Below, in pieces: positions 50,010-58,568 of a stretch of 64,000 bases of DNA (position 1 is its first letter; the number at the start of each line of letters is the position of its first letter). The stretch comes from Cytobacillus sp. FSL H8-0458. GTDB lineage: Bacteria > Bacillota > Bacilli > Bacillales > Cytobacillaceae. The position numbers and the translations under genes are program-made. The notes below the pieces were generated by a model that was not told the origin of the DNA, searched no databases, and saw nothing but the letters and a program-made list of their open reading frames with translations. The DNA lies in contig NZ_JBBOBR010000001.1 of NCBI RefSeq assembly GCF_038002165.1, positions 186,001-250,000 on the forward strand, given 5' to 3'.

Positions 50010-50786
50010 ATGAATTCTAGAGCGGATGAAATACGCAAGAGAATCGAGCGGAGAAAAAAGGACAAAGAGAGATTCTCGAAAAAGAAAGATTCAACGGTTC
50101 TTTGGACAGAAGATGAAGAGCGGTACGGGTTTAATAAGCTGCCATCATACGAAAGCAAGCTTGAAGAGGGAAACCATCCATTATTTCGCAAGGAATTATT
50201 TCTTTTCAAATTGCTTGCTTCTGCCTGTATTTTTTTATTCGCTGCCATTCTTTTTAAAAACCAGGCAGCGACTTTTGATCCTGCAAGAGATTTTGTAAAG
50301 ACAGCAATGGAGAAAGATTTTCAATTCGCCGCAGTTTCCGGCTGGTATGAAGAACAATTTGGCAAACCGCTGGCCCTGCTGCCATTTTCAGATGGCAAAA
50401 GTGATGAGAAGAACGTTGAAGAAAACAGCGAATATGCATTGCCTGCTTCTGCGAAGATCCTGGAAGAATTTGATGATAATGGACAGAGAATAACAATCGA
50501 AACAGGAAAGGAAGCTTCCATTGAAGCAATGAGTGAAGGACTTGTGCGGTTCGCTGGAAAGAAAGATGGTTTCGGAAATACGGTCATTATTCAGCATGGT
50601 GATAAAAGTGAGTCCTGGTATGGCAATTTGGCTGAAATTAATGTGAATTTATATCAATATGTCGAAAAAGGAACCGGTATTGGTACGGCGGGTGATGCTG
50701 GTGATGGAGAAAAAGGGTCGTTTTATTTCGCGATTAAAAAAGATGATGATTTTATAGATCCGATCCAGGTGATCCCATTTGAATAA
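50010..50786 (+). CDS. spoIVFA: SpoIVFA, regulator of sigma-K processing (M23/LytM-like)
   Basis: 258 aa. Basic cytoplasmic N-terminus (ADEIRKRIERRKKDK), one membrane segment (about 67-88, LFKLLASACIFLFAAILF), outer domain ending in a LytM/M23-like fold (about 165-255, GLVRFAGKKDGFGNTVIIQHGDK); the catalytic HxxxD and HxH are degenerate, so it is a regulator and not a peptidase. It holds SpoIVFB inactive in the outer forespore membrane. Confidence 0.9.
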   Translation: MNSRADEIRKRIERRKKDKERFSKKKDSTVLWTEDEERYGFNKLPSYESKLEEGNHPLFRKELFLFKLLASACIFLFAAILFKNQAATFDPARDFVKTAMEKDFQFAAVSGWYEEQFGKPLALLPFSDGKSDEKNVEENSEYALPASAKILEEFDDNGQRITIETGKEASIEAMSEGLVRFAGKKDGFGNTVIIQHGDKSESWYGNLAEINVNLYQYVEKGTGIGTAGDAGDGEKGSFYFAIKKDDDFIDPIQVIPFE

Positions 50787-51645
50787 AATAACAGGATTAA
50801 TTACACATATTCATATTCATCCTTTGTTATGGGCGATTATCGGACTGTCTGTTGCGACTGCTCATTTTATGGAATTATGCATGCTGCTCCTGATTATCTT
50901 TGTTCATGAAATGGGCCATGCCGCTGCTGCATCCTTTTATTCATGGAGAATAAAAAAGATTGCCCTCCTGCCATTTGGCGGTGTAGCGGAAATGGATGAA
51001 CACGGGAACCGGCCGCTGAAAGAGGAGATTATAGTCATTATAGCAGGGCCGCTTCAGCATATATGGATGATGGGGGCGGCGCTGTTATTTTATGAGCTAT
51101 CCTGGCTGTCTGCTGATATTTTTCATCTGTTTATTCAATTTAATTTGATGATATTAATTTTTAATCTGCTCCCTGTCTGGCCATTGGATGGAGGAAAGCT
51201 TGTTTTCTTATGGCTTTCTCTTAATCAGGCATTTCCGGAAGCGCACAGAAAAACACTTTACGTTTCGGCTGCGGGTCTAATCAGTTTCATAATAATAACT
51301 TTGCTGACCTCTCCGGTTAACTTGAATATATGGGTAATCCTCGCTTTTTTGGTGTTTTCGCTATATCATGAATGGAAGCAGAGCCGGTTCGTGTTTATCC
51401 GTTTTCTTCTCGAAAGGTATTATGGGAAGCACAGCGACTTTCGGACATTGAAGCCAATCGTTGTCCGGGAAGAGGAATTGGTTATTGACGTACTGGAAAG
51501 ATTTCAGCGAGGATGCAAGCACCCCATCATTGTTGAAAAGGACGGGAAAGAAAAGGGTGCATTAGATGAAAATGAACTGCTGCACGCATGCTTTGCGGAA
51601 AAAGTGCTGACAGCTAAAATAGGGGATTTGCTTTATGTTTACTGA
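50779..51645 (+). CDS. spoIVFB: SpoIVFB, intramembrane pro-sigma-K processing metalloprotease
   Basis: 288 aa site-2 protease. Zinc motif HEMGH with H43, E44, H47 and the third ligand D137 in PVWPLDGGK; about six membrane segments; C-terminal CBS domain (about 225-285, LVIDVLERFQRGCKHPIIVEKDGKE), which senses ATP. TTG start inside the end of spoIVFA with SD AGGTGA, indicating coupling. Confidence 0.94.
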   Translation: MNKITGLITHIHIHPLLWAIIGLSVATAHFMELCMLLLIIFVHEMGHAAAASFYSWRIKKIALLPFGGVAEMDEHGNRPLKEEIIVIIAGPLQHIWMMGAALLFYELSWLSADIFHLFIQFNLMILIFNLLPVWPLDGGKLVFLWLSLNQAFPEAHRKTLYVSAAGLISFIIITLLTSPVNLNIWVILAFLVFSLYHEWKQSRFVFIRFLLERYYGKHSDFRTLKPIVVREEELVIDVLERFQRGCKHPIIVEKDGKEKGALDENELLHACFAEKVLTAKIGDLLYVY

Positions 51646-51699
51646 AGAGCAATTTTTGATTAACATGAATAAATAATGTTTTAAAGTGAGGAAATCGTT

Positions 51700-53154
51700 T
51701 TGAATAAGTTAGTTGTAAATTATGCATCAAGAGAGCGACGGTTTGTGCATTTAAAAGATAATAGGGTCGAAAAGCTATTTATTGACCAGCCGAAGCATCG
51801 TTCATCAGTTGGGGATATATACTTAGGCACCGTTGCAAAAGTAATGCCTGGATTGAATGCAGCTTTTGTAGAGATAGGTGAAGATCAAAGCGGATTCCTT
51901 CACCGCGACAAACTGGCATCCTATGTTAGTTCTGCCGAGGATCTGCAAGTAAAGGAAAAACGGAGTATTTCTTCCTTTGTCCATCAGGGAGAAAGAATAC
52001 TTGTTCAAGTTGAAAAGGACGCTGCGGGAACGAAAGGACCAAGATTGTCAGGTTTGATTGAATTTTCAGGAGAGTCATTGATATATATGCCAAACGGCCG
52101 TTATGTTGCTGTTTCCAAGAAAATTGAGGATAGTAAAGCAAGAGAAAACTGGCGTCAATTTGGCTATCGCGCTAAAGAAGAGAATGAAGGTCTGATTTTC
52201 AGAACATCCTGCGTCAGCAGGAAAGAGAATGAACTTATGGATGAACTGGAAAAGCTCAGGCTGGAGTACAGGGACCTTTTAAGGGAAGCGGAAATGAAAA
52301 AAAAACCGGGAAAAGTGTATGAAGCGGATTCTTTTATTAAGGAAATAATCGAAGAAGCGAAGAAAATGGCTGACGGTGAAATCGCCGTGGACGATTTATC
52401 ACTGAAGAATGTGCTCGTAAAAAACACGGGCCTGCCAATTCAGCTGTACACGGGCAAGGAAAATATCTTCTCTGCTTTTAATGCCGAAGCTGAAATTGAT
52501 AAGGCGCTGAAACGAATTGTATGGCTTGAAAATGGGGCATATCTTATTTTTGATGAAGCAGAAGCTTTAACAGTCATCGATGTCAATACCGGGAAGTTCG
52601 CCGGTAAACAGGACCGCAGGGACACTGTGCTAAAAACCAATGAAATGGCGGCCGAAGAAGCTGCAAGACAGATCAGGCTCCGGGATATTGGCGGCATGAT
52701 CCTAATCGATTTTATCGATATGAAAGAAGCATCCGATAGGAAGCATATTCTTGCCATAATGGAAAACGCGCTGAAAAAAGATGAAAGACGCACGAATCTT
52801 GTTGGTTTCTCTCCCCTTGGAATTCTTCAGATGACCCGCAAAAAAACACGACCGGCCATTTCGGAATCACTTACCGAAAGGTGCCAAGTATGCGAGGGCA
52901 CCGGAAGAGTGCTGAGTGCTGAGACCATTGCCTTCAGGCTGGAAAGAGAACTGTGGGAACATCGCGGCAATGACCATGAAGCTGTCCTGATCGAAACCAC
53001 CACAGACACAGCAGCGGTATTCTCAGGGGAAAATGATGACCATAAAAAAAGAATCGAAGACAGTATTGGCTTAAAGATTATTTTTTCCATTAAGGAAAAT
53101 AGCAGGCCGTTTTATGAAATCCGAAAGTTTGGCAGTGCTAATGAGCTGGAATAG
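51700..53154 (+). CDS. rng: Ribonuclease E/G family protein
   Basis: 484 aa. N-terminal S1 RNA-binding domain (about 30-120, GDIYLGTVAKVMPGLNAAFVEIG), RNase E/G catalytic domain with the metal-binding aspartates in VIDVNTGKFAGKQ and LIDFIDMK, and a zinc-link CQVCEGTGR (CxxC). It is the short RNase G form without the RNase E scaffold tail. TTG start 51700, SD GTGAGG. Standard B. subtilis lacks RNase E/G and relies on RNase Y, so both systems may coexist here. Confidence 0.93.
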   Translation: MNKLVVNYASRERRFVHLKDNRVEKLFIDQPKHRSSVGDIYLGTVAKVMPGLNAAFVEIGEDQSGFLHRDKLASYVSSAEDLQVKEKRSISSFVHQGERILVQVEKDAAGTKGPRLSGLIEFSGESLIYMPNGRYVAVSKKIEDSKARENWRQFGYRAKEENEGLIFRTSCVSRKENELMDELEKLRLEYRDLLREAEMKKKPGKVYEADSFIKEIIEEAKKMADGEIAVDDLSLKNVLVKNTGLPIQLYTGKENIFSAFNAEAEIDKALKRIVWLENGAYLIFDEAEALTVIDVNTGKFAGKQDRRDTVLKTNEMAAEEAARQIRLRDIGGMILIDFIDMKEASDRKHILAIMENALKKDERRTNLVGFSPLGILQMTRKKTRPAISESLTERCQVCEGTGRVLSAETIAFRLERELWEHRGNDHEAVLIETTTDTAAVFSGENDDHKKRIEDSIGLKIIFSIKENSRPFYEIRKFGSANELE

Positions 53155-53157
53155 TTC

Positions 53158-53193
53158 AAAGCAGGCTGGGTTAAGCGACCCGCCTGCTTTTTT
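53158..53193 (+). terminator. Intrinsic terminator of rng
   Basis: AAGCAGGC-t-GGGT pairs with ACCC-GCCTGCTT (single-base bulge), loop TAAGCG, then TTTTAA. Confidence 0.82.
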
Positions 53194-53228
53194 AACAGAT
53201 AAGAAAGTATAACTTTGAACTTCGGTAA

Positions 53229-53592
53229 CTGTCTAGCTCCAGCGCCTACCCCCTCGAGGTCACAAGCTTGTCTAGTTGCGGCTCCCAGGGACGAAAGACT
53301 AGCCAATCCCTTCCAGAAGGAAAGAACACCTTCTTGCAGGGCTCGTCTTATGCTTGTCGTCCCTGGGCAGTCGCCTCTACATTTGGGGCAAGCCTCCCAA
53401 AAAGGCAAAGAACACCTTTCCGTGAGGCTCGTCTTGTGCTTGATTCCCGCAGGACAAGGAAGGCTTCGTCAGCATAATCTTCGCACGACCAAAAGCGTCA
53501 GCTTTTGGGAGGATGCAGGTCATGCAGACGTTGCCACAGGACGTGGCGACCTTAGTCTGCGTTCCTTCGTGATCAAGGCGCATGCGCTTTTC
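53229..53592. repeat. Structured intergenic repeat element (MITE-like), about 365 bp
   Basis: Ends pair as GCGCCT (near 53240) and AGGCGC (near 53577-53582). Inside are a 10-bp perfect inverted repeat CCCAGGGACG / CGTCCCTGGG (53284-53293, 53358-53367), a direct repeat of about 36 bp (53321-53356 and 53407-53442, sharing AAAGAACACC and CTCGTCTT-n-TGCTTG), a perfect hairpin CCAAAAGC / GCTTTTGG (53489-53508) and a nested hairpin GCAGAC...GTCTGC (53524-53550). Base composition is much more GC-rich than the flanks. ORFs of 69-126 codons through it lack SD and motifs and are not genes. The TGTCTAGCTCCAGCGCCTA start resembles a repeat common in Bacillaceae intergenic regions (from memory). Confidence 0.75.
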
Positions 53593-53700
53593 TAAGTGCA
53601 GTATTTCCCACTTCCCTAATAGCCCCATTAACATTATAATTGTATAGGCACGCAAAATAGTTACTTTCAGGTGCAAAAAAAGAGAATCATATAATTCTTA

Positions 53701-53730
53701 TTGACATGATAAATCATTATATGATAGGAT
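53701..53730 (+). promoter_or_regulatory. Sigma-A promoter of rplU-prp-rpmA
   Basis: TTGACA (53701-53706), 18-bp spacer, TAGGAT (53725-53730), immediately before the L21 leader. Confidence 0.65.
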
Positions 53731-53743
53731 TTTTATGTTATGT

Positions 53744-53840
53744 TTGTAGCGCACCCGTGCTACAACCGCACAGAACAGGTACATAAGCCCGCATTTCGTG
53801 TCGGCGCCTGGGATGGCGAGTCTTAGTCTAAGAGGAGGTG
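53744..53840 (+). promoter_or_regulatory. Ribosomal protein L21 leader RNA
   Basis: Starts with a 7-bp hairpin TTGTAGC / GCTACAA (53744-53750, 53759-53765), followed by a GC-rich region with GTCGGCGCCTGGGATGGCGA and ends at the rplU SD (AGGAGGTG). Position and form agree with the L21 leader of Firmicutes, thought to mediate autoregulation by L21. Confidence 0.75.
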
Positions 53841-53846
53841 CAGTTC

Positions 53847-54155
53847 ATGTACGCGATTATCGAAACTGGCGGAAAGCAATTACGTGTAGAAGAAGGTCAA
53901 GCTATCTACATCGAAAAGCTTAACGCTGAAGCAGGCGAAACAGTTACTTTTGAAAAGGTTCTTTTCGTTGGCGGAGACAGCGTAAAAGTAGGAAGCCCTG
54001 TAGTTGAAGGTGCTACTGTTACAGCTAAAGTTGAAAAACAAGGCCGTCAAAAGAAAATCACTGTATTCAAGTACAAAGCGAAGAAAAACTATCGTAAGAA
54101 GCAAGGTCATCGTCAGCCTTACACTAAAGTTGTGATTGAAAAAATCAACGCTTAA
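53847..54155 (+). CDS. rplU: 50S ribosomal protein L21
   Basis: 102 aa. [18 protein letters not shown] at the N-terminus and [19 protein letters not shown]-like basic tail ([14 protein letters not shown]) bind 23S rRNA. I chose ATG 53847, 7 nt after AGGAGGTG; the GTG nine bases earlier is part of the SD. Heads the conserved rplU-prp-rpmA operon. Confidence 0.97.
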   Translation: MYAIIETGGKQLRVEEGQAIYIEKLNAEAGETVTFEKVLFVGGDSVKVGSPVVEGATVTAKVEKQGRQKKITVFKYKAKKNYRKKQGHRQPYTKVVIEKINA

Positions 54156-54169
54156 TCAGGCGATTTAAG

Positions 54170-54508
54170 ATGATTGAAATTACGATTATTCGTAAAGATT
54201 CCGGTAATATTCATTTGTTTGAAATAAGCGGTCATGCATTTTTCGCAAACAGAGGCAAGGATATCGTCTGTGCAGGCGTATCTGCCGTTTCCATCGGTGC
54301 CATTAATGCTGTCCATGCCCTAACCGGCGTGACACCAGAGATCAGCCATGGAGAGGGCTTTCTCCGCTGTGTCCTTCCTGATCTTCAGGATGACATGAAT
54401 GAGAAAGTGCAGCTTCTGCTTGAAGGCATGGTTGTTTCATTGCAGACGATTGAAGAGGACTACGGAAAGTATATAAAAATTACCTTCAAAAAGCAGGAGG
54501 TGGAATAA
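54170..54508 (+). CDS. prp: Ribosomal-processing cysteine protease Prp
   Basis: 112 aa. Catalytic His22 and Cys34 lie in SGHAFFANRGKDIVCAGVS. Prp removes the N-terminal extension of L27 encoded by the next gene. Called ysxB in B. subtilis. Its stop codon is directly followed by the rpmA ATG. Confidence 0.94.
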   Translation: MIEITIIRKDSGNIHLFEISGHAFFANRGKDIVCAGVSAVSIGAINAVHALTGVTPEISHGEGFLRCVLPDLQDDMNEKVQLLLEGMVVSLQTIEEDYGKYIKITFKKQEVE

Positions 54509-54802
54509 ATGCTATTAAAATTAGATCTTCAGTTGTTCGCTTCTAAAAAGGGAGTAGGTTCTACAAAGAACGGCCGTGATTCAATCTCTAAGCGTCTTGG
54601 CGCTAAGCGTGCGGACGGACAATTCGTTACTGGCGGCTCAATCCTATACCGTCAGCGCGGTACTAAGATCTACCCAGGTGTAAACGTGGGTAAAGGCGGC
54701 GATGACACACTATTCGCGAAAGTTGACGGTGTTGTTAAATTCGAGCGTCTTGGACGTGACCGCAAGCAAGTGAGCGTATATCCTGCAGCTCAAGAGGCGT
54801 AA
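54509..54802 (+). CDS. rpmA: 50S ribosomal protein L27 (precursor with cleavable N-terminus)
   Basis: 97 aa. The N-terminal [11 protein letters not shown] precedes [14 protein letters not shown]; mature L27 begins around the ASKKG residues, whose tail reaches the peptidyl-transferase centre. The hydrophobic extension is the Prp cleavage substrate, consistent with prp just upstream. SD GGAGGTGG is inside prp. Confidence 0.97.
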   Translation: MLLKLDLQLFASKKGVGSTKNGRDSISKRLGAKRADGQFVTGGSILYRQRGTKIYPGVNVGKGGDDTLFAKVDGVVKFERLGRDRKQVSVYPAAQEA

Positions 54803-54811
54803 GCCTTTTCG

Positions 54812-54851
54812 AGAAAACCCTAGCCCCACAAGGTTAGGGTTTTCTTTTTTT
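54812..54851 (+). terminator. Intrinsic terminator of the rplU operon
   Basis: 11-bp stem AGAAAACCCTA / TAGGGTTTTCT, then TTTTTT. Confidence 0.9.
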
Positions 54852-54962
54852 GGCAAAAAAAACCGCCGGTGCACTTCATATTTTATCTAATGAATCTATA
54901 GCAGCAGAAGACAGCAGCTCTTCATCGCATAAGCAATATTTTCTTATTTATCATAAATTTGC

Positions 54963-54990
54963 TTACTGTACCTATGTTTTTTGATATACT
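54963..54990 (+). promoter_or_regulatory. Candidate sigma-A promoter of spo0B-obg
   Basis: TTACTG (54963-54968), 16-bp spacer, TATACT (54985-54990), 51 bp upstream of spo0B. Confidence 0.45.
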
Positions 54991-55041
54991 TACAGCAAGC
55001 ACAGTCTTCTGACAGCCTAATAACCATACAGGAGTGCATAT

Positions 55042-55593
55042 ATGGAAAAAGACTGGAATATGATTGAAGTGCTGCGTCATGCCCGGCATGACTGGCTGAA
55101 TAAAATACAATTAATTAAAGGCAACCTTTCCCTTAATAAGATAGACAGGGCTAAGGAAATCATAGATGAAATTGTGGTGGAAGCACAGCAGGAAGCAAGA
55201 CTTTCAAATTTGAATCTTCCTGGGTTTGCTTCGCTTTTATTAACTTATAATTGGGAGAACCACTACTTTCAGCTTGAATATGAGGTGCTCGATGATCCCA
55301 TTGCCGGGCGTTTGGATGACTCTGTCCTTTCTGAGTGGACAGGCTCTTTTTTGGCCATTTTGGACTCATCAGTAAAGCCTTACCATGATAATCATTTATC
55401 TGTATCCATCAGGCATGAAAAAGATGGGGCTCGTTTCTTTTTTGATTTTAGCGGAATACTAACAGATATGGATCAATTGGAGAAGTTCTTTAAAAAGAAG
55501 AACACTGACATAACGGCCGCTCTTCAGGAATTAGCTGAAGAGGAGCTGGCACTGGAATTATTTGTGCCATTCATTGCGAATGGCAGAGAGTGA
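55042..55593 (+). CDS. spo0B: Spo0B, sporulation phosphorelay phosphotransferase
   Basis: 183 aa. Phosphorylatable His16 in LRHARHDWLNKIQLIKGN (first alpha-helical hairpin, about residues 5-60); the C-terminal domain (about 80-180) is a degenerate histidine-kinase ATPase fold. Transfers phosphate from Spo0F to Spo0A. SD GGAGTG before ATG 55042. Paired with obg as in B. subtilis. Confidence 0.94.
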   Translation: MEKDWNMIEVLRHARHDWLNKIQLIKGNLSLNKIDRAKEIIDEIVVEAQQEARLSNLNLPGFASLLLTYNWENHYFQLEYEVLDDPIAGRLDDSVLSEWTGSFLAILDSSVKPYHDNHLSVSIRHEKDGARFFFDFSGILTDMDQLEKFFKKKNTDITAALQELAEEELALELFVPFIANGRE

Positions 55594-55628
55594 TATCTGA
55601 TAAAAAAAGCAATACTAAGTGTGAAACT

Positions 55629-55718
55629 CTGCAGGCTGGGCACTTCTTAACTGTAAGAAGCGGATCCGGTCAGTGCCGGTAATCTGGCTGAATGCCAGAC
55701 AATCGGGACATACTGCAG
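55629..55718 (+). promoter_or_regulatory. Hairpin array between spo0B and obg
   Basis: Three consecutive stem-loops: CTTCTTA / TAAGAAG (55643-55660), CCGG / CCGG (55666-55679), TCTGGC / GCCAGA (55683-55699). The block is flanked by two CTGCAG copies (55629-55634, 55713-55718) and ends 3 nt before the obg SD (GGGAGG). It may control obg translation or mRNA stability; not a known leader class to me. Confidence 0.5.
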
Positions 55719-55735
55719 ACGGGAGGAATTAATAT

Positions 55736-57028
55736 ATGTTTGTCGATCAAGTCAAAGTTTATGTTAAAGGCGGGGACGGGGGCAACGGAATGGTTGCTTT
55801 CCGCCGGGAAAAATATGTGCCGAACGGAGGCCCGGCCGGCGGAGATGGCGGCAAGGGCGCCAATGTTGTTTTTGAAGTGAATGAAGGATTGCGCACGTTA
55901 ATGGATTTCCGCTATCAGCGCCATTTTAAAGCTCCACGCGGTGAGCATGGCATGTCCAAAAACCAGCATGGAAGAAATTCAAAAGACATGATTGTTAAAG
56001 TACCGCCGGGAACAGTTGTAACAGATGCTGAATCCGGGGAAGTAATCGCCGATCTGACTGAGCACGGGCAAAGAGCTGTCATAGCACGCGGGGGCCGCGG
56101 AGGCAGGGGAAATACCCGATTTGCGACACCTGCTAATCCTGCTCCTGAATTGTCCGAACATGGCGAACCGGGCCAGGAACGAGATGTTGTGCTGGAGCTC
56201 AAGCTTTTAGCTGATGTTGGTTTAGTGGGTTTCCCAAGCGTCGGAAAATCGACTTTACTGTCAGTTGTATCATCAGCAAGACCGAAGATTGCAGAATACC
56301 ACTTTACGACAATTGCCCCCAATTTGGGAATGGTTGAGACTGAAGATGGACGCAGCTTTGTTATGGCAGACTTGCCTGGATTAATTGAAGGCGCCCATTC
56401 GGGAGTAGGACTTGGCCATCAGTTTTTGCGGCATATTGAAAGAACAAGGGTTATTGTTCATGTTATCGATATGGCTGCAGTTGAGGGCAGAGATCCTTTT
56501 GAAGACTACCTAACGATCAATAAAGAATTAAAAGAATATAACCTGCGTCTCACAGAAAGGCCGCAAATCATTGTGGCTAATAAAATGGACATGCCTGATG
56601 CAGAGGAAAATCTAAATAAATTCAAGGAACAGCTTGATGAAGATTATCCGATTTTCCCGATATCCGCTCTAACAAGACAAGGGTTAAGGGATTTATTATT
56701 TGCCGTTGCAGATAAGGTTGAAGAAACCCCTGAATTCCCGCTGTCACATGAAGAAGAGGAAGACACAGGTGTCCACCGCGTTCTTTACAAGCATGAAGCT
56801 GAACAGACTGAATTTGTCATTACGAGAGACCCTGCAGGAGTGTTCGTTGTTTCAGGCGATGCTATTGAGAAACTCTTTAAGATGACTGACTTCTCAAGAG
56901 ATGAATCTGTCCGCAGGTTTGCCAGACAGCTGCGCGGAATGGGTGTGGATGATGCTCTTCGTGAAAAAGGAGCAAAAGACGGTGATACCGTTAAGCTGCT
57001 TGATTATGAATTCGAGTTTATTGACTAA
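55736..57028 (+). CDS. obg: Obg (CgtA), essential ribosome-associated GTPase
   Basis: 430 aa. Glycine-rich N-terminal Obg domain (1-158, [31 protein letters not shown]), GTPase domain with G1 GFPSVGKST (165-173), G3 [13 protein letters not shown] and G4 NKMD, and a C-terminal OCT domain (about 350-428). Acts in 50S assembly and stress signalling, and is required for sporulation initiation in B. subtilis. Confidence 0.97.
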   Translation: MFVDQVKVYVKGGDGGNGMVAFRREKYVPNGGPAGGDGGKGANVVFEVNEGLRTLMDFRYQRHFKAPRGEHGMSKNQHGRNSKDMIVKVPPGTVVTDAESGEVIADLTEHGQRAVIARGGRGGRGNTRFATPANPAPELSEHGEPGQERDVVLELKLLADVGLVGFPSVGKSTLLSVVSSARPKIAEYHFTTIAPNLGMVETEDGRSFVMADLPGLIEGAHSGVGLGHQFLRHIERTRVIVHVIDMAAVEGRDPFEDYLTINKELKEYNLRLTERPQIIVANKMDMPDAEENLNKFKEQLDEDYPIFPISALTRQGLRDLLFAVADKVEETPEFPLSHEEEEDTGVHRVLYKHEAEQTEFVITRDPAGVFVVSGDAIEKLFKMTDFSRDESVRRFARQLRGMGVDDALREKGAKDGDTVKLLDYEFEFID

Positions 57029-57053
57029 CCTTCTCGATTGACGGGGTGGAGAA

Positions 57054-57509
57054 ATGAGAAAAGATAGATTCGATAAGAAATTTTATTTGGTTCGCGAAGA
57101 TGTTTTGCCTGAAGCCATGAAGAAAACATTGGATGCGAAGGAAATGATCGAAAGGGGAAAAGCCGAATCGGTTTGGGATGCTGTCCAGAAAGTTGATTTG
57201 AGCAGAAGTGCTTTTTATAAATATAGAGACACTGTGTTCCCTTTCCATACTGTTGTCAAAGAACGGCTGATCACTTTATTCTTTCACCTGGAAGACAGGT
57301 CGGGGACTTTATCACATTTATTAGGCGTTGTGGCTTCATCGGGGTGCAATGTCTTAACAATTCACCAGACCATTCCCCTTCAGGGAAGGGCAAATGTCAC
57401 GCTTTCCCTGAATGTAACTGAAATGGGCATCGAGATTGAGGAACTATTGGCAAGGCTTCGAAAATTGGAGTTTGTGGAAAAAGTAGAGGTGCTGGGAACG
57501 GGTGCATGA
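57054..57509 (+). CDS. pheB: ACT-domain protein PheB
   Basis: 151 aa. N-terminal part (about 1-70) has a helix-turn-helix-like segment ([25 protein letters not shown]); the C-terminal half is an ACT domain (about 73-150, [29 protein letters not shown]). UPF0735 family; the exact role is not known, though linkage to pheA suggests sensing of phenylalanine or a related amino acid. Confidence 0.9.
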   Translation: MRKDRFDKKFYLVREDVLPEAMKKTLDAKEMIERGKAESVWDAVQKVDLSRSAFYKYRDTVFPFHTVVKERLITLFFHLEDRSGTLSHLLGVVASSGCNVLTIHQTIPLQGRANVTLSLNVTEMGIEIEELLARLRKLEFVEKVEVLGTGA

Positions 57510-57641
57510 GAAAATGTGCTCTGTACCCTGCCCTTTTTTCATTTTTTATTTTGTAAATCACATACATATGTTAAAGTAATAAAGAATGAAGGGAGTTTTC
57601 AGTCATTTAAAATAAGTCTGAATAAAAAGGAGGTAATTACC

Positions 57642-58520
57642 GTGAAGTTAGGATTTTTAGGACCTAAAGCCACTTTTACAGATATTGCAGCCAGGAGCTT
57701 GTTCCCTAATGAGACAGCCGTTGCCTACCCAACGATACCTGCCTGTTTTGATGCTTTAAATGAGAATGAAATAGAGCTGGCGGTAGTTCCTCTTGAAAAC
57801 GCATTGGAAGGCTCAGTGAACATTACATTGGACTATTTAATCCATGAAGCGGATTTTCCGATTATCGGCGAACTGACAGCTCCTATTCGCCAGCATTTTA
57901 TGGTTCATCCAGCTCATGTTAAGGAGTGGGATAAAACCGATGTGGTTTATAGTCATTCCCATGCTATTGCACAATGTCATAAATTTCTGCATAAAGAGCT
58001 GAAAGGAATCCCTTGTGAAAGCACTACTTCTACAGCCGCAGCAGCTCAATTTGTAAAAGAAAATCCAGACTTGCGGGCAGGTGCCATAGCTAATGAATTA
58101 GCTGCGGAAGTATATGGATTGACGATCGTTAAAGAGGATATCCATGATTTCGATTATAACCATACAAAGTTCATTGTTTTAGCCAATAAAGAATTGTCAA
58201 TCAGCGAAGAACGCAAGGAATTTGCAGGGCACAAGACGACTGTTATGGTGACGCTGCCGGCTGACAGGTCAGGGGCACTTCATCAGGTGCTTTCGGCATT
58301 TGCCTGGAGGAAGCTCAATTTGACTAAGATTGAATCAAGACCGATGAAAACGGGATTGGGAAATTATTTCTTTATCATTGACGTGGATATGAAATTGGAT
58401 GACGTCCTGATCCCTGGGGCAGCTGCTGAATTGGAGGCATTGGGCTGCAGTGTTAAGGTTTTGGGCAGCTATCCGTATTTTCAGCTTCGGAATAAGAACA
58501 GCAGAGTTCTGCAGGAATAA
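57642..58520 (+). CDS. pheA: Prephenate dehydratase
   Basis: 292 aa. Converts prephenate to phenylpyruvate. GFLGPKATFTDIAA, VVPLENALEGSVN, and the catalytic region HDFDYNHTKFIVLA (with the N-x-T-x-F motif) are present; a C-terminal ACT domain (about 205-285, GALHQVLSAFAWRKLNLTKIESRP) gives phenylalanine feedback. GTG 57642 follows SD AAGGAGGT; the 42-codon upstream extension is intergenic. Confidence 0.95.
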   Translation: MKLGFLGPKATFTDIAARSLFPNETAVAYPTIPACFDALNENEIELAVVPLENALEGSVNITLDYLIHEADFPIIGELTAPIRQHFMVHPAHVKEWDKTDVVYSHSHAIAQCHKFLHKELKGIPCESTTSTAAAAQFVKENPDLRAGAIANELAAEVYGLTIVKEDIHDFDYNHTKFIVLANKELSISEERKEFAGHKTTVMVTLPADRSGALHQVLSAFAWRKLNLTKIESRPMKTGLGNYFFIIDVDMKLDDVLIPGAAAELEALGCSVKVLGSYPYFQLRNKNSRVLQE

Positions 58521-58524
58521 AAAA

Positions 58525-58557
58525 AAGGATCCGGCAAATACATATCCGGGTCCTTTT
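58525..58557. terminator. Bidirectional terminator between pheA and niaR
   Basis: AAGGATCCGG / CCGGGTCCTT stem (one mismatch) with A-rich and T-rich flanks, so it can serve pheA on the plus strand and niaR on the minus strand. Confidence 0.8.
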
Positions 58558-58568
58558 TGTATTTAAAG

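Noticed and set aside
53215-53676. ORFs of 69-126 codons on both strands in the structured repeat
   Set aside because: No SD, no known motif, several frames open at once because the element is GC-rich; better explained as a non-coding repeat.
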